A stretch of 64,000 nt of DNA from Scleromitrula shiraiana (GCA_028455995.1 JABELC010000007.1:434001-498000), one strand, 5' to 3'; shown: positions 12,352 to 24,467, numbered from the stretch's first letter. The notes: generated by a model not told the origin, from the sequence alone. Numbers and translations: made by a program.

Positions 12352-13260
12352 ATGTCCCACACATCCAGCCCCAACAACGGCGAAAGCTCCAGCAGCTCCA
12401 GCAGCTCTGCCAACCCCGCCACCCCCCCACAACTACTCACCGACTACTCGCTCGTCATCCACACCGCCTGTCCACAGGCCTCCCCCCACCTCACACGCGT
12501 GCCATGCGCCCCCCGCGCCGTGCGCCCCTCCGATCGACGCATCATGTTCCAGCTCTCTTTCTCGCCGTGTCCCTACTGTAGCGGCGCCTGTCCCTGCTGT
12601 GATGGCACCGGCACCGTGTCTCACGATCACGATCACAATCACGATGCCGATGCCGATGTCGATGCCAATGTCGATGTCGATGTCGATGTCGATGCCGATG
12701 CCGATTTCGATGCCGATTTCGATGCCGATCACGATCACGATGCCGATGCTGATGTCGATGCCGATGCCGATATCGATTTCGATTTCGATTCCGATTTCGA
12801 TCCCTACATTCCATTTGCCACACTCTCGGAGCTTCTCACCTATACTTGCGATCAGATTGATGATTTGACATGGGAGGGTAAGGAGACGGATGACGTTGGC
12901 GATCGCTACGATCTCTCATCGCTGCTGGGTTCGCGCGCGGAGATCATCGGGATGATTGATGGGATGGCGGAGCAGCGGGATGGGGACCGGGTGGACGAGA
13001 TGGTATATCATACTCTATTTGCGGATGCGTATAGGGTGTATACGGGGACGATGGGGCAGCTGTCGAGGATTGATGAGATGGTGGGAGAGGAGTATGAGGG
13101 GGAGGAGGAGGAAATTAGGAGTGAGGCGGCGCTGACTTGGGCGAGGGAGGGTGGGATTTATTTGGGGAGATGTTGGGCTGATGGGGTGATGCCGAAGGGG
13201 ATTGAGTTGACTGAGGAGGAGAAGATGGTGGAGAAATCTTGGATTGGAACGCCTTTGTGA
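12352..13260 (+). CDS. Orphan acidic protein with an Asp-X repeat tract and a Cys-rich motif
   Basis: The start is taken at CACCATGTCCC (12352), a good fungal start context; the frame is open 43 codons further upstream, but that part is low-complexity Thr/Pro. The product is about 302 aa: a Ser-rich N-terminus, a Cys motif CPYCSGACPCCDGTG that resembles CxxCxGxG zinc-binding turns of DnaJ-type zinc fingers, then a tract of alternating Asp-Ala/Val/Phe/His (DADADVDANVDVDVD) encoded by GATGCC/GATGTC/GATTTC hexanucleotides, and a folded-looking acidic helical C-terminal half (about 150 residues). I do not recognise the family. The C-terminal half has normal composition, which argues for a real gene rather than a repeat artefact. 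Confidence 0.6.
   Translation: MSHTSSPNNGESSSSSSSSANPATPPQLLTDYSLVIHTACPQASPHLTRVPCAPRAVRPSDRRIMFQLSFSPCPYCSGACPCCDGTGTVSHDHDHNHDADADVDANVDVDVDVDADADFDADFDADHDHDADADVDADADIDFDFDSDFDPYIPFATLSELLTYTCDQIDDLTWEGKETDDVGDRYDLSSLLGSRAEIIGMIDGMAEQRDGDRVDEMVYHTLFADAYRVYTGTMGQLSRIDEMVGEEYEGEEEEIRSEAALTWAREGGIYLGRCWADGVMPKGIELTEEEKMVEKSWIGTPL
12640..12802 (+). repeat. Hexanucleotide GATGYC coding microsatellite
   Basis: Roughly 27 units of GATGCC, GATGTC, GATTTC and related forms, in frame within the Asp-rich protein. Because the unit length is a multiple of three, indels keep the reading frame, so length should vary between strains. It also opens long artificial frames on the other strand (for example runs of Arg-His), which are not genes. 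Confidence 0.85.
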
Positions 13261-13325
13261 AGGGGTTCTGGAGATTTCTTATGTCTTGTTTTTTGTTTTC
13301 TTTTGACTTGGTTTGTTCTTCTTAT

Positions 13326-13552
13326 AAAAACATCAACATACAAAAAAATTGATTATGGAGTCTTGTTATTTCTGGTCAATGGATGGATATATAGATTTCC
13401 TTAAAAAAACATCAACATACAAAAAAATTGATTATGGAGTCTTGTTATTTCTGGTCAATGGATGGATATATAAATTTCCTTAAAAAAACATCAACATACA
13501 AAAAAATAGATTATAGAGGTTAGTTATTTCTGGTCAATGGATATAGATTTCC
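13326..13552. repeat. Three tandem copies of a 79-bp unit
   Basis: The motif CATCAACATACAAAAAAATT starts at 13331, 13410 and (diverged) 13489, an exact 79-bp spacing. Copies 1 and 2 are almost identical; copy 3 carries substitutions and short deletions. The array starts about 65 bp after the stop codon of the Asp-rich protein gene and is probably in its 3' UTR. It has no coding capacity. Confidence 0.85.
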
Positions 13553-14070
13553 TAAAATATAAGTATCATTATTAAAAAAAATTATTTCCATGTGAATTAA
13601 AATAGAACGTGATAACATGATGAACGTGAAAAGAATATAAAATTGAGTTGAATATGTGAAGATATAATATATGAACGTAAGTGTAATAGATTATCCAAAT
13701 AATCTCTCATTAGGATGGAATATTATTATTGAAAGTAAAATGCATATGCTTGGAAGATATGTTTATTTCCAATAATTATACCAGAACAATATGATACTTC
13801 TCAAAGGTGGGACAAAGAGACAAAGAACCTAGCAATAGCATTGTTAAACCGTCAAAGATATTTCTCGATCAATGTGAAGGAAGGAAAAAGAAATTCAATC
13901 ACAAAGGAAGTGAACGCACCAAGAACAATACCCAGTACAGACATGGGACATTAACAGAAATATAACATGAAATAGTCTCAAGTATTCCAAGTTCAGATGT
14001 TCAAAATCAACTCTCTTGAAGATAATCCAAACACCACAAGCAAAAACCAACTAACCACCATCAAGCAAAC
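13553..14070. other. Intergenic region upstream of the acidic zinc-finger-like gene
   Basis: AT-rich spacer without a supported ORF; the right part should hold the promoter of the gene at 14071. Confidence 0.45.
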
Positions 14071-14697
14071 ATGTCTAGCACTATCTTTTCAGACAATTCC
14101 ACAGTCTCTCTTGGAGAGCCCATCATCTGCGATAATATCAACTGTAATTATCCCTTTGGAACCATATGCGATGAATGCGCCAAGGCATATGCGGAACGTG
14201 AAGATGGTCCTACACAATCCGACGATGACTCTATCATCGACTCCATCATCGAAGTAGCAGATGAACCAGAGATATCGGAAGATAGTTCAGCAGGTACTGA
14301 ACAATCTGAATATTTCTACATCATCGAATCAGAGGATGAACCCGAGGCAGAGAGGAACATTAACGGTAAGGAAGCAGAAGTACATGATCCGGAAGGATTG
14401 ACGAACAGAGAAAGACTTCACGAGTGGCTCGATGGTGTCTTTGAAGGCGCAGAAGAATCCGAATTCGAGGGGTCTGTCTGTGATGACGATGGTGTCTATG
14501 TTGATTATTCTTGCTCAGAGACTCAGTGTCCACATTGTGGTTTGAAATTTTCTGAGGGTGATGCCTTTAAGGAGTTGCATTTGATCAAATGTAAGTATGC
14601 CCATGAAGAGAGGGAGAGAGAGGAGATTGCGAGAGCAACATGGTTGATCAAGCGTAATCATTCACTGCACCAGAAGAGGAAGGGAGCTGAGAAATGA
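14071..14697 (+). CDS. Orphan acidic protein with zinc-finger-like motifs
   Basis: Single exon, 208 aa, starting at AAACATGTCTAGC. Near the N-terminus there is a Cys set, CDNINC then CDEC, and near the C-terminus a CPHCGLKFSEGDAFKELHLIKC segment that follows a C2H2/C2HC spacing (CX2C, then H and C), ending in a basic helical tail. The middle is strongly acidic (Asp/Glu/Ser-rich). The layout would suit a small nucleic-acid or protein-binding zinc protein, but I do not recognise the family and make no functional claim. Confidence 0.6.
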   Translation: MSSTIFSDNSTVSLGEPIICDNINCNYPFGTICDECAKAYAEREDGPTQSDDDSIIDSIIEVADEPEISEDSSAGTEQSEYFYIIESEDEPEAERNINGKEAEVHDPEGLTNRERLHEWLDGVFEGAEESEFEGSVCDDDGVYVDYSCSETQCPHCGLKFSEGDAFKELHLIKCKYAHEEREREEIARATWLIKRNHSLHQKRKGAEK

Positions 14698-16157
14698 ATG
14701 TTTTGTCATTCGATTTTTTGTTCTCTCGACAGCTGAGAATTCAACATCTCATAATTCCATTTTCTGCTGCCGTTTCAACTTCTTTTTGCTTCACCTGAAA
14801 TCATATAAAACCAAATAAAAATCTTTTTTTGTACACTTTTTATCTTGAAACTATGTGAGACTTGCAGAATTGCATAACCAAATTTGAGTTCTCGAGCATA
14901 ACCTAAGATCTAGAACATAAAAATAGTCATAAGTTATTAAGACAAATTTCCACATATTCCCCACTATGACCTTGTAAGCTATGATCAACGATGTATAAAA
15001 CACGCTTGCAACTTTGCAGTGATGCAAAGTGCCCAGGTTAACTGTTATGCAGGAGATGATAGGCAGTAGTTGTATTTATCGGTGACGGGAAACATGTAAA
15101 CATAAACAAGAACAAAGTTTTGATCCATATTTAATCTATTTCACATCATCTCGATGTGTGACCCTTGTAGGTGGCGGCGTTCGATAATTGACCGAGTTGA
15201 TTTGTTCAGACATGCGAATTGCATTTTTAACCTTGTTCTTGCTTAATCAGGCAATCATTTCTTGGATAAATGCTGACCTTGCGAAAGTTGGAGACTAAAC
15301 TAAAACATTTGAAAACTCCCAGTCGAATCTGCCCAGGTGAATTTCACGAGACTAGCCTAGGTATTGCTGATATATAGTCAGGTGATGCGATGTATATCTG
15401 ATGATTAACTTGTATATATCCATCGATTGGATATGAGACGAGATACTTGAGATGATAAACGTCGAAGATGCTGAAACTATTATCCACAAGTAGTACTGAC
15501 GTGGAGATATATCAATCATTGTAGATAATCCTACCTCCTAGACTCGATGGAAATGGGCCATACTGATTCAAAGCCAAGTCGACCCTTGCATCAATCACGC
15601 AGACTGACATAAGATATCAAGCAATGTCTCCGTAGCATTGATAAGAAAAATCAGACCCCAGCTGCCTTCGTTTAACGATTGACCACTTGCTTATCAAGGA
15701 AAGTATTGGATCATGATGTGGTTTTGAATTGGAGAATGTCAAATTCCTCAATTATTAAGTGCATTTGAAACATTACAATCGAACAAGCGCAATCGCACTT
15801 GATCGGGTGAATCGGATATTGATGACCGGAGATGCATCAAAGAAATCGATCGTGATGGTTGTGAAAGCCTTGTGTTTCCTTTCCTGATTTTATCAAGAAT
15901 TGTCGCAATGATTTGCCAACGATATGTAACTTTATAATTCCAGTCGTGCAACTCAAAAGATCCTTTAATAAGGAAAGCTTTGTCAGTATGGAAGGTGAGC
16001 ATAAGCCCGCCAATCATCCAAGCCTTATGCGTTGAGGCTGCATCTGGCTTAGTAGTTTGATAGCTAGGAAGGAAAAGAACTGAATGTGCCTTATTGCTCA
16101 TGATGTGGCTTGGCCCAAAATGTGGCAGAGACATATACAATGCACACACATTGACTC

Positions 16158-16182
16158 ATTCCCCACGTAACTACGTGGGAAT
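16158..16182. promoter_or_regulatory. Imperfect palindrome containing two CCCACGT/ACGTGGG arms
   Basis: The arms ATTCCCCACGT and ACGTGGGAAT are reverse complements apart from one extra C and are separated by AACT. The ACGTGG core resembles a G-box/bHLH or bZIP site. There is no adjacent supported gene, so any regulatory role is speculative. Confidence 0.3.
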
Positions 16183-17265
16183 ACTACCAAGTATGGTTCA
16201 CCAATTTGTACCTATACTTTTTCTCTACTGTACTCTGCCCGATGTAAAGTACTTATTAGATACACCTATGTGGTGCATACAAGTTCTGGGCGGCAGGCTG
16301 CAGGAACTTTTGGAGATGAATCTAAAAGATCAGTATATGTTTTGTATGTTTTGTATGTAATGTATAGATGAATGATTTAAGTTTTGGAATACTTGGCAAA
16401 TGAATGTTGTATCAACTGACCTATATAACTAATAAAGCACCACAGTCGCATCTTCATATCTTCATCAAATCGGAAATCATCGGACTCAATAGCCGGTGAC
16501 TCGGTCAAGGGTGGTATTGTGGGAGGTCCCTTTTTAGATGCCATAAATGTGATAATTCCCCATTCCAAGTCTCATACCTACATACATACATATATACCTT
16601 GGTAGGTAGTAGTACTTATTACAGCTTACAGTTTTCCACCTGCATATATGCAAGGAAAAGAGGTAGGAGACATGAAAGCTTAGAGCTCCTTCAGGATATT
16701 CTATAATTTCTTGATTGTCCAATGATGCGAGGATTACCAAATGTTACAAATTAATATAATATAATGATTGGATTAAGGGCAATGATGCATTGGATGAGGT
16801 GGATGAAGTGGAGTGAAGTAGCACAACATCTTTGAGAGTTGGAGAGTTGGAGAGTTGGAGAGTTTGAGAGTTACGAGAGTACGTACAAACGGGGCATACG
16901 GGGGTAGATTTTCAAAATTTCTAGAATCTAGTATTTCTTATCGATAAAGGAAATGATAAGTCATCAATACTGTTATCGGGCAAAGAAGGTACAGAAAATG
17001 AATGCATGCAGCTGTAATGTGAGGTGAGTAGTGTAATACTACCATAGTAGGTACGTACATAGTATGTATTATGTAAGTCTGCATTATGTAAGTATGTATT
17101 GTGTATGTATATATTATTTATATATGTAGATATCAATCAGTCTACGTAACTTCTGAAGCTTAATCAGTACATAGTACCAACCTAGCGCTGGAAAACTATA
17201 TATGGACTATCTAGTATATAGTATTAGAAACTACCTATCTTGATAAGCCTTGGAGATACAGAACA

Positions 17266-17361
17266 TTTATATATTCATGTATATATTCATTTCTATATTC
17301 ATTTCTATATTCATTTCTATATTTCTATATTTCTATATTTTCATATTTCCATATTTCTATA
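17266..17361. repeat. TATATTCATTTC-type tandem repeat
   Basis: Repeats of TATATTCATTTC degrade to TATATTTC units. It creates a low-complexity 60-codon frame that is not a gene. Confidence 0.7.
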
Positions 17362-17915
17362 TTATTTTGTATTATTTATAGATATTATATATATTTTATC
17401 TTTATATTTATCTTTATATTAATTCATTTCCTTGTTATAAGCGCTCTCGAATCACGAGGCGAGAATACCCACCTGCATGACTCTTCCCTATCTACTCACT
17501 CAGGCTAGGCTATCTCGAGGCTATCTCCCCTTCTGATGAATCTCTCGCTCACTCGCTCTCTTTAATTGATCCTACGGTTCCAGGTTCCATCTGATCGCGA
17601 ACATCTAGTTCTATCTAAGGAAGTAAGCTTCACCACATTGCTACACCAAAATAATAATTCCTTTAAATCTATTATTTATTATTATTATTATTATTATTAC
17701 TATTACTACTAGTAACATCCTACTTACTTATCCCATTCAACCCTTTTCTTGCGCCATATTATAATTCCATCAACCCATTCCCTTTTCATAATAAATTAAA
17801 TATATTCACCAACTGATTATCGAACCTCTCTTTTACATAAATAATTTAATCTTCATTGTTCTCCAGCCTTATAGAAAGCCTACAGTACCTCAACACCTCT
17901 GCACCTCTAGTAAAC

Positions 17916-17930
17916 ATGTCCGTTGCCTGA
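17916..17930 (+). promoter_or_regulatory. Candidate upstream ORF 1 of atg13
   Basis: A four-codon minimal ORF, ATG TCC GTT GCC TGA, in the good context TAAACATG. It lies 342 nt before the atg13 start. Whether it is in the transcript is not known from sequence alone. Confidence 0.3.
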
Positions 17931-18067
17931 GTACCCCCTCCCCAAAGGTACCTTCTTCTTGTTCCTCCTCCTACCTCCACCTTGTTGGATCATATTCACC
18001 TAAAAATAATTTAAATACCTTCATAAAGACACCCCATACGGATTATATTACAAAATCTCAACTTACG

Positions 18068-18118
18068 ATGGATGCCCAAGTTATGTGGTATCACGGAACC
18101 GCTTTATTCACAATCTAG
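18068..18118 (+). promoter_or_regulatory. Candidate upstream ORF 2 of atg13
   Basis: A 16-codon ORF (MDAQVMWYHGTALFTI) ending 139 nt before the atg13 start. If the leader is unspliced here, it would lower translation of atg13 by requiring re-initiation. Confidence 0.3.
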
Positions 18119-18257
18119 AATTCACCAACGTTGTTGCAGTGTGAGACTTGCTTGCGTACGAGGATTACCTTTCAGCACATACCAGCGCATCCTGCATCTG
18201 CTGCTTTGAGGCGACAGCTTGCTACGATTCAACATCTACGTCAGCAAATACCATAAA

Positions 18258-21241
18258 ATGCATCAGCATCCTCGTCCATCACCCGTAACGGCCTCACCAG
18301 CCTCATCACCACGAACGAACCCAACTCGAACGAATAATCCAAGAGAAGAAAGTAGGACAGGGAATTCGAGATCATTTTCAGATATGCCACATTACAACGA
18401 AGTAGATGATGCTAGTGGGGATGGTGGAGTCTTGCCGTCGACTGGTCCAAGTCGAGAGGCGGTCAAGAAGTTAGATCAAATCATACAGGTTGGTGGCATT
18501 GGATAATCATTATAAACTTATGTTGTGTATGAAACAATGCTAACTTGAATATCTTCTAGAACTTTCACACCAAAGCTGCTATTGTGCTTCTACAATCTAG
18601 GGTATCTCTTCCTGTTGTGCTTACCAGAGAAGGAGCCAAGAAAGTCAATAAATGGGTATATGACCACTTTTTATTACTCCTCTTTGATTTGCGTCCATTT
18701 TTACTGACCTGGCTACTTTGACAGTTTCAAATAGAAACCGATGATACTGATGCATTCCGAGATGACCTCAACTTATGGAGAACGTGCGGCGGATTTCAAA
18801 ATCGACCCCCACCACTGATAATAGAGACGTACCTCGACACATCAGCCTTAACAAGAAGCCAGAGGTTGGTCTTGGTGGATGATCATGGAAAGCGTTGGGA
18901 TGTTTTAGACTCCTTGAATGATTCTAATGGTTCAAATGAAGGGCGTAGTGAAGTCATACTAGAGCGTTGGAAAATTGAACTCAAGGAGAGTCATGAAGAT
19001 CGTCCTTACGATTTTGGATCAACACTACCCACTGTTTATAAAAAGTGTATTGTCTTTTTCCGTTCATTATATTCAACAGCTAAGATTGTACCTGGCTGGA
19101 GATTTGTGAGGAGTCTGGCAAAGAGTGGAGCGACAACAGGTCATCTAAAGGTTAATTGCCGTATTATTACTGGTAATGTTCAACCACATCAAATCGATGG
19201 CCTAACGCATCCAATATCTGGAAGCAGTGGTCCGGTCACATCCGATTATCTTCTTGGTACTACCGAAACGCCAGCTGGCCAATTTTCTGCCGAAGTATCA
19301 TATCGAAATGATTGTAACTTTCGTGTCGATGATTCTGAATCTCTTCTTAGTTCGAGATTTATGGGTGCTGATGAACATTTCTTCCAACCCTCCTTGGCTC
19401 TCAGAGGGGACTTGACTCGTCGTCGATCAACAAAGGAGACGGAAGTCGGCTCGCTCCCTGCAAACAGACAACTTGTAGATGATTCAGAGCCTATGCAAAC
19501 CTATGGAAGTTTATCTACGTTCCATGGCAATGCACCACCTCGAGGCTCTAGCCCGATTTCTGCACTAAGAGCTCAGCGATCTATGGGTTCAGATACGAGC
19601 TCTCCGCCTGTAGGTTCTTTACCTTCGTCACGACCCATACATTCATCAAAGGCGTCTTTGAAATCATTCGAGGGTGTTGCAATGGCGAGAAGACCATCCT
19701 TATCGTTCCAGCCATTCAAAGCTGGCTCTTTATCATCGTCACCAAGTCGTACCCCTTATGCTGGTGATATGCTTCCTCCTCCATCGCCAGGATCTATACC
19801 GCGGTCTGGAATTAGCGGTGCACTAGCGCAGGCAAGAAATCGCTCGTCACTTATAGCCGGAATGCCAGCTAGTCTTAGGGGTGGTCCTGTGCAAGATGTT
19901 GTTCCAACATCAGTATCAAGCTCACCAAAGCATGCACCAATCAGTAGGTATAGCAGTAGTTTCACACATCGTCGTGGTAGGTCTTCATATGGAGGTGCTA
20001 GCAAATTAGTGGACGATGATCAAGGAAGTAGTGGGAAACAAAGTTTGTCCTCTTCTGCACAACCTGGGTCCGGTATCCTTGCAGAAGCAGGGGGAAGTTC
20101 CGGCTCTTTACAAACAGATGATGACAACATATCGGAATTTTTGAAACTTCTGGATAGTAAGAAAACTTTGCAGAGTTTCGAGCCATCAGGTGAAGCATCA
20201 AGAAAAAGAGCGAGTGCGCAGTTATCCAAGTTTCAGTCCATGCGAGACTCACATAACCTTTTGACAGAGTCAATGTCTTCATCTGCTATGCTACAGCGAT
20301 CTTCAAGCTCATCGAGCCGACAATTATCAAGTGTACCTCCAATGGTTGCTGCTACATCCATGTCTACATCATCATCACCTGGGAAGCCCATTTCACCACA
20401 TACTCCTCATACGCCGGCCATTCCTTCAAGATTGAGTGCAAATTCAATAGTTGAATATGATCAACCCCGTCGCCACCCTCAATCGAATCGAACTACTGAG
20501 TCAAGACTACAGAATGTGCCAGATAATGATCAATCCAATGATCTTGGTACCAATGCCATTGATATTCCAACTTCCCCTAGGCCATATTATCCACATGCCA
20601 GAAGGTCAAGTTCCGTTGCCCAGCAGCATAGATCACTTGCTATCGAGGATGATTTAGGCGATCTTCCATTTGGTGTTCATAGAAGCATAAGTTTAGGGGC
20701 TGATGATCGCGAACCACCAAGCTTGAGTGCCCTTCTTGGAATTGGTCAAAACTCGGATGATGTAGCATCTCCAAATTCTCAATCTCCAACTCGATTACTA
20801 CAACCTGCACCACATATCTCCAAAGCATCAGCCGCCATGTCCCGCCAAGTCTCATCATCTTTGGAACCCCAGGACTCGGAGGTTCCTCAGGTCTCTCGTC
20901 TTAGTGGAGCTGGATCTGCAAACTCGCCATATCGACCACGTATTGGTCGAACAGGTGGACGAGGTGTTACCCCACCCCAAACAGGCTCTTATTCTAGTTT
21001 GGTAGACCGAGGAAGTGCTAGTGGGAGTGAACGAGCCGGCGGTGGTAGATATAGCTTCAGCAGAGCAATGGGACCATATGAAGCGGACGATGAACCGTTA
21101 CTCTTTGATATGAGTGAGATTGGTCGAGATGCCTCCCGAAAAAGTATCGATGAACCCCGAGGAGGAGGAGGAATAGGTCCAAGTGATAGGGGAGGTGACT
21201 CTGGTTCAAGCAGCCGAAGAGGTAGTCGAAGAGGCTGGTAA
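18258..21241 (+). CDS. atg13: Autophagy protein Atg13
   Basis: Three exons, 18258-18488, 18560-18655 and 18725-21241, with short GT-AG phase-0 introns, encode about 947 aa. Atg13 is the regulatory subunit of the Atg1 kinase complex that starts autophagosome formation at the pre-autophagosomal structure and is controlled by TORC1. The N-terminal HORMA-type domain (about residues 75-330) shows NFHTKAAIVLLQSRVSLPVV, KKVNKWFQIETDDTDAFRDD and RPPPLIIETYLDTSALT, all characteristic of fungal Atg13. The rest is a long Ser-rich disordered region expected to carry phosphosites and Atg1/Atg17 binding motifs, ending with the conserved PYEADDEPLLFDMSEIGR block (about residue 892) and a Gly/Ser/Arg tail. 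The start at 18258 (MHQHPRPSP) is chosen because it matches the usual start of the family; the frame is open 13 codons upstream. Confidence 0.95.
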
Positions 21242-22737
21242 CATACTATAGTAAGAGCAACATACCATACATATAAAAAAGGAGTGGTGGATGGATGGAG
21301 AAGAGAAGAGAAGAGATGAGATGAGATGGAATGAAATATTCCTCTCGAATTGACACATTTCAAACCAATTGATGCATTCTACGTCATTTACGATTATAAG
21401 ATATTTGCTGCTGTATAGTTGGAAAACACATATGGTATAGCGCGTTGAATTTTTTTTACTACCATTCTTCTTTTTCTTTCACTTTTGTAGCACAGCACTT
21501 CAAAGCCGGCACTTAGTTATGGAGTCTGGGGAATCATTTCTGGATTTGATCTGATCCTTTTCATTCGGCTACCATTGTCTTTTTTTCATGCTGATTCCGG
21601 AGGGAGGAAAAGGATGGGATGAGATTGGATTTGGTTTCATCCTTTTCATTTCATTTCATTCATTTTCTGGTGCTTGTTCTTCTTTCTACTTTCTTCGTTT
21701 TCTCTCTTTGGAGTCTGTCTGCATGCGCGCATCTTGTATTTATTCATATTTTATCTTATTATATCGTACTCATACCCATACCATTGATGGATGCGGAGGA
21801 GAAAGGAAGCAAGCAAGCGAGCAAGCGAGATAGGGCCAGTCGGAAATTGATTATTTGAATGAATGGACTGGACTGCATGGGATGGGATTTGATTTGGGTT
21901 GATTTGATTTGATTTAACCGTGTTGGAGTGAGCTTGCTATTAGGATGGATGGATGGATGGATGGGGGGATGGATGGTTAAGGTTGGATTTGATACCTTGG
22001 TGTTTTATTTCATTTTCATTTTACTTTTTTGTAGTGGTTATCCTTCGGGGATAAGTAGTGAGTGATTGAGTGAGTGAGTAAGGTGGTGAATGAAGGGAGG
22101 AGGTTGAGAGACTTGATTGGATTTGAGGAATTGGGATAGCTGGATGAATGGATGGATGAATGGGGATGAATTTGGATTTGGATGGGATTAGGTTGGATTC
22201 AATTGTAAATCTATATTGACAATATATTATTAACAATATTTAAGATTGTGTATACATTTTTGAGAATTGATCCTTGGCTTGGATATCCCCAGGGCTTTCC
22301 CCACAAGAACTATAAATACGGTAACCTAAAATAACTTTATTACCTCCAGGCTTGTATCCTCGTAGCTCGCTAGCTCGTCTGACCAATTACTCAATCCAGG
22401 GCCAATACCGAGGATCGGCATCTCGGAGCCTGCGGGTACAACAACCAACAGCTTTCCCCGCAATTGGGGGATTCCCATCATGAGCTAGATGAGACGACAG
22501 CGATTTGAGTGCTGTATATGTATGGAATGGACCGGTCTTCTTCGATTATTTATTTATTTATTTATTTATTAATTAATTAATTAATTAATTTATTGAGAGT
22601 TGTTTAATATTCAAAGATATTGATTGAGGATTACTTCTTTTTTATGAGAATTCATATCTATAGTGTTAATTCTTTAGATTTGAATCTTACAATACTTAGC
22701 AGCTCAAGAGCAAAGGGGATATTGTATAAGCTTCGTC
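21242..22737. other. Intergenic region rich in GATG and TTTA/TTAA microsatellites
   Basis: No supported gene. It contains GGAT repeats near 21943-21975, GATGAATG-type repeats near 22140-22170 and a TTTA/TTAA array at 22548-22590. The promoter of the transhydrogenase gene should lie at the right end. Confidence 0.5.
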
Positions 22738-24467
22738 ATGTCTGCTATACGTCTTGCTCCCAATGTAAGTATATTCGTTCATTTGCTCACATTCCTATAC
22801 ATCTTTCAAGAATTAATATATACTAATATCCAAATAGAAAGCCACCAGGGCAATGAACCTCCTCCGCACAATCCAATATACCCATCCACCCTCCTGTCCC
22901 TGCCACGGCAACCCAGGCCACCACCACCACCACCCACCATCCGGCCTTCTATCGCAAGCAAAAAGAAATCTGCAAAGAGGATTCGCAACACCGGTAGATA
23001 CATCGAGACAGAAGGAATATGCATTTGAGATGGCAGCTAGTAGTATCCGATTTGGGCCTGGTGTAACCAAGGAAGTGGGAATGGATTTTAAGAATCTGGG
23101 GTCCAAGAGGGTTTGCGTGGTTACGGATAAGGTGGTTAAGGATTTAGATGCGATGAAACAGGTTGTTGAGGCGTTGACAAGAGAGGGGGTGGAGTTTACG
23201 GTTTTTGAGGATTGTAGGGTTGAGCCGAAGGATACTTCGTAAGTGTCATATTTATATATGAATAATGGCTCTCAATTCTAACATATAAACAGAGTTAAAG
23301 AAGCAATTGCATTCTCTAAACCTTATGGACCAGATGCTTTTCTAGCTGTTGGCGGTGGTTCAGTTATTGATACTGCAAAATTGATGAATCTCTATACCTG
23401 TTATCCCAATGCAGATTTCATGGACTTCGTCAACGCTCCACTGGGAAAAGGAAGACCAATAGACAAAACTCTCCTACCACTCATAGCTGTTCCCACCACC
23501 GCCGGAACCGGCTCCGAAACCACCGGCACCGCAATCTTCGATCTCGTTTCGCACCGCGCCAAAACAGGAATCGCCCATCGAAACCTCAAACCCCTCCTTG
23601 GTATATGTGATCCCCTCAATACCCGCACCATGCCCTCCGCCGTCCACGCAAGTTCCGGTCTCGATGTCCTATGTCATAGTCTGGAGAGCTGGACTGCGAT
23701 TCCATATTATGAGAGGATTCCGCGACCGACAAATCCGATTAATAGACCGGCTTATCAGGGCGCGAATCCGATTAGTGATATTTTTTCGCTGCAGGCTCTG
23801 AGGAGTACGGCGAAGTATTTGCCGAGGGCTACGAAGGATCCCGAGGATCACGAGGCCCAAAGTCAGATGTTGCTTGCTGCTACTTTGGCGGGTGTGGGGT
23901 TTGGTAATGCGGGTGTTCATTTATGTCATGGTGAGTTTTGAATGTTTGAAAGCTGGTCAAGTCTAGTCACTTGTTAGCTACCTTCCATGAATTATACCTA
24001 AAAGCTTACCCCAAAATTCACTTTTACTAACACCTCCAGGAATGTCCTACCCAATATCCGGTCAAAACCCAGGCTACACCCACGCCGGCTACGTAACCAA
24101 AACGCCCATAATCCCCCACGGCGTCTCCGTTGCCGTCTCCGCGCCAGCCGTCTTCCGCTTCACCGGCCCCTCAAATCCCGAACGCCACCTCCAAGCCGCC
24201 GAATGTTTCGGCGTCGACATATCAAATGTTAAGAAGGAAAGCGCGGGTGAAGTGTTAGCGGATGCGTTGAGAAAGTTTTTGGATGATTTGGGCGATCAGC
24301 CGAGGGGTTTGAAGGGGTTGGGGTTTAAAAAAAGTCATATTGATGATCTTGTGGAGGGGACGATTCCGCAAAAGAGGGTGCTTATGTTGGCGCCGGGGTT
24401 GAGGGAGGAGGTGGGGGAGGAGAGGGAACAGTTGAGGGGGCTTTTTGAGGATGCTTTTGATGGGTGA
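22738..24467 (+). CDS. Mitochondrial hydroxyacid-oxoacid transhydrogenase (ADHFE1-type)
   Basis: Four exons, 22738-22764, 22838-23238, 23293-23930 and 24040-24467, with GT-AG introns and frame kept throughout, encode about 497 aa. The family is iron-containing alcohol dehydrogenase; the hydroxyacid-oxoacid transhydrogenase branch oxidises 4-hydroxybutyrate to succinate semialdehyde while reducing 2-oxoglutarate to 2-hydroxyglutarate in mitochondria. Visible features are a Cys/His-rich N-terminal segment (SCPCHGNPGHHHHHPP), the nucleotide-binding AVGGGSVIDTAKLMNLY (about residue 162), TAGTGSETTG, and metal-site histidines in SGLDVLCHSLESWT (about 260) and in LCHGMSYPISG/YTHAGY (about 355-370). 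The N-terminus is basic and could serve as a mitochondrial presequence. The first exon is only 27 nt, so an ORF-based annotation would start wrongly inside exon 2. Confidence 0.92.

Larger units (their letters stand above)
14698..18257. other. Long intergenic region and atg13 leader
   Basis: About 3.5 kb with no supported gene. The frame at 15748-16149 (minus, 133 codons) shows no domain. It contains an imperfect palindrome (16158-16182), GAGAGTTG direct repeats near 16830-16870, a TATATTCATTTC repeat array near 17266-17361, a TTA-rich run near 17670-17700, and the probable 5' leader of atg13 with small upstream ORFs. Confidence 0.45.

Noticed and set aside
15748..16149. 133-codon minus-strand frame
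   Set aside because: No recognisable motif and no neighbouring exon; length is not far above chance for this spacer.
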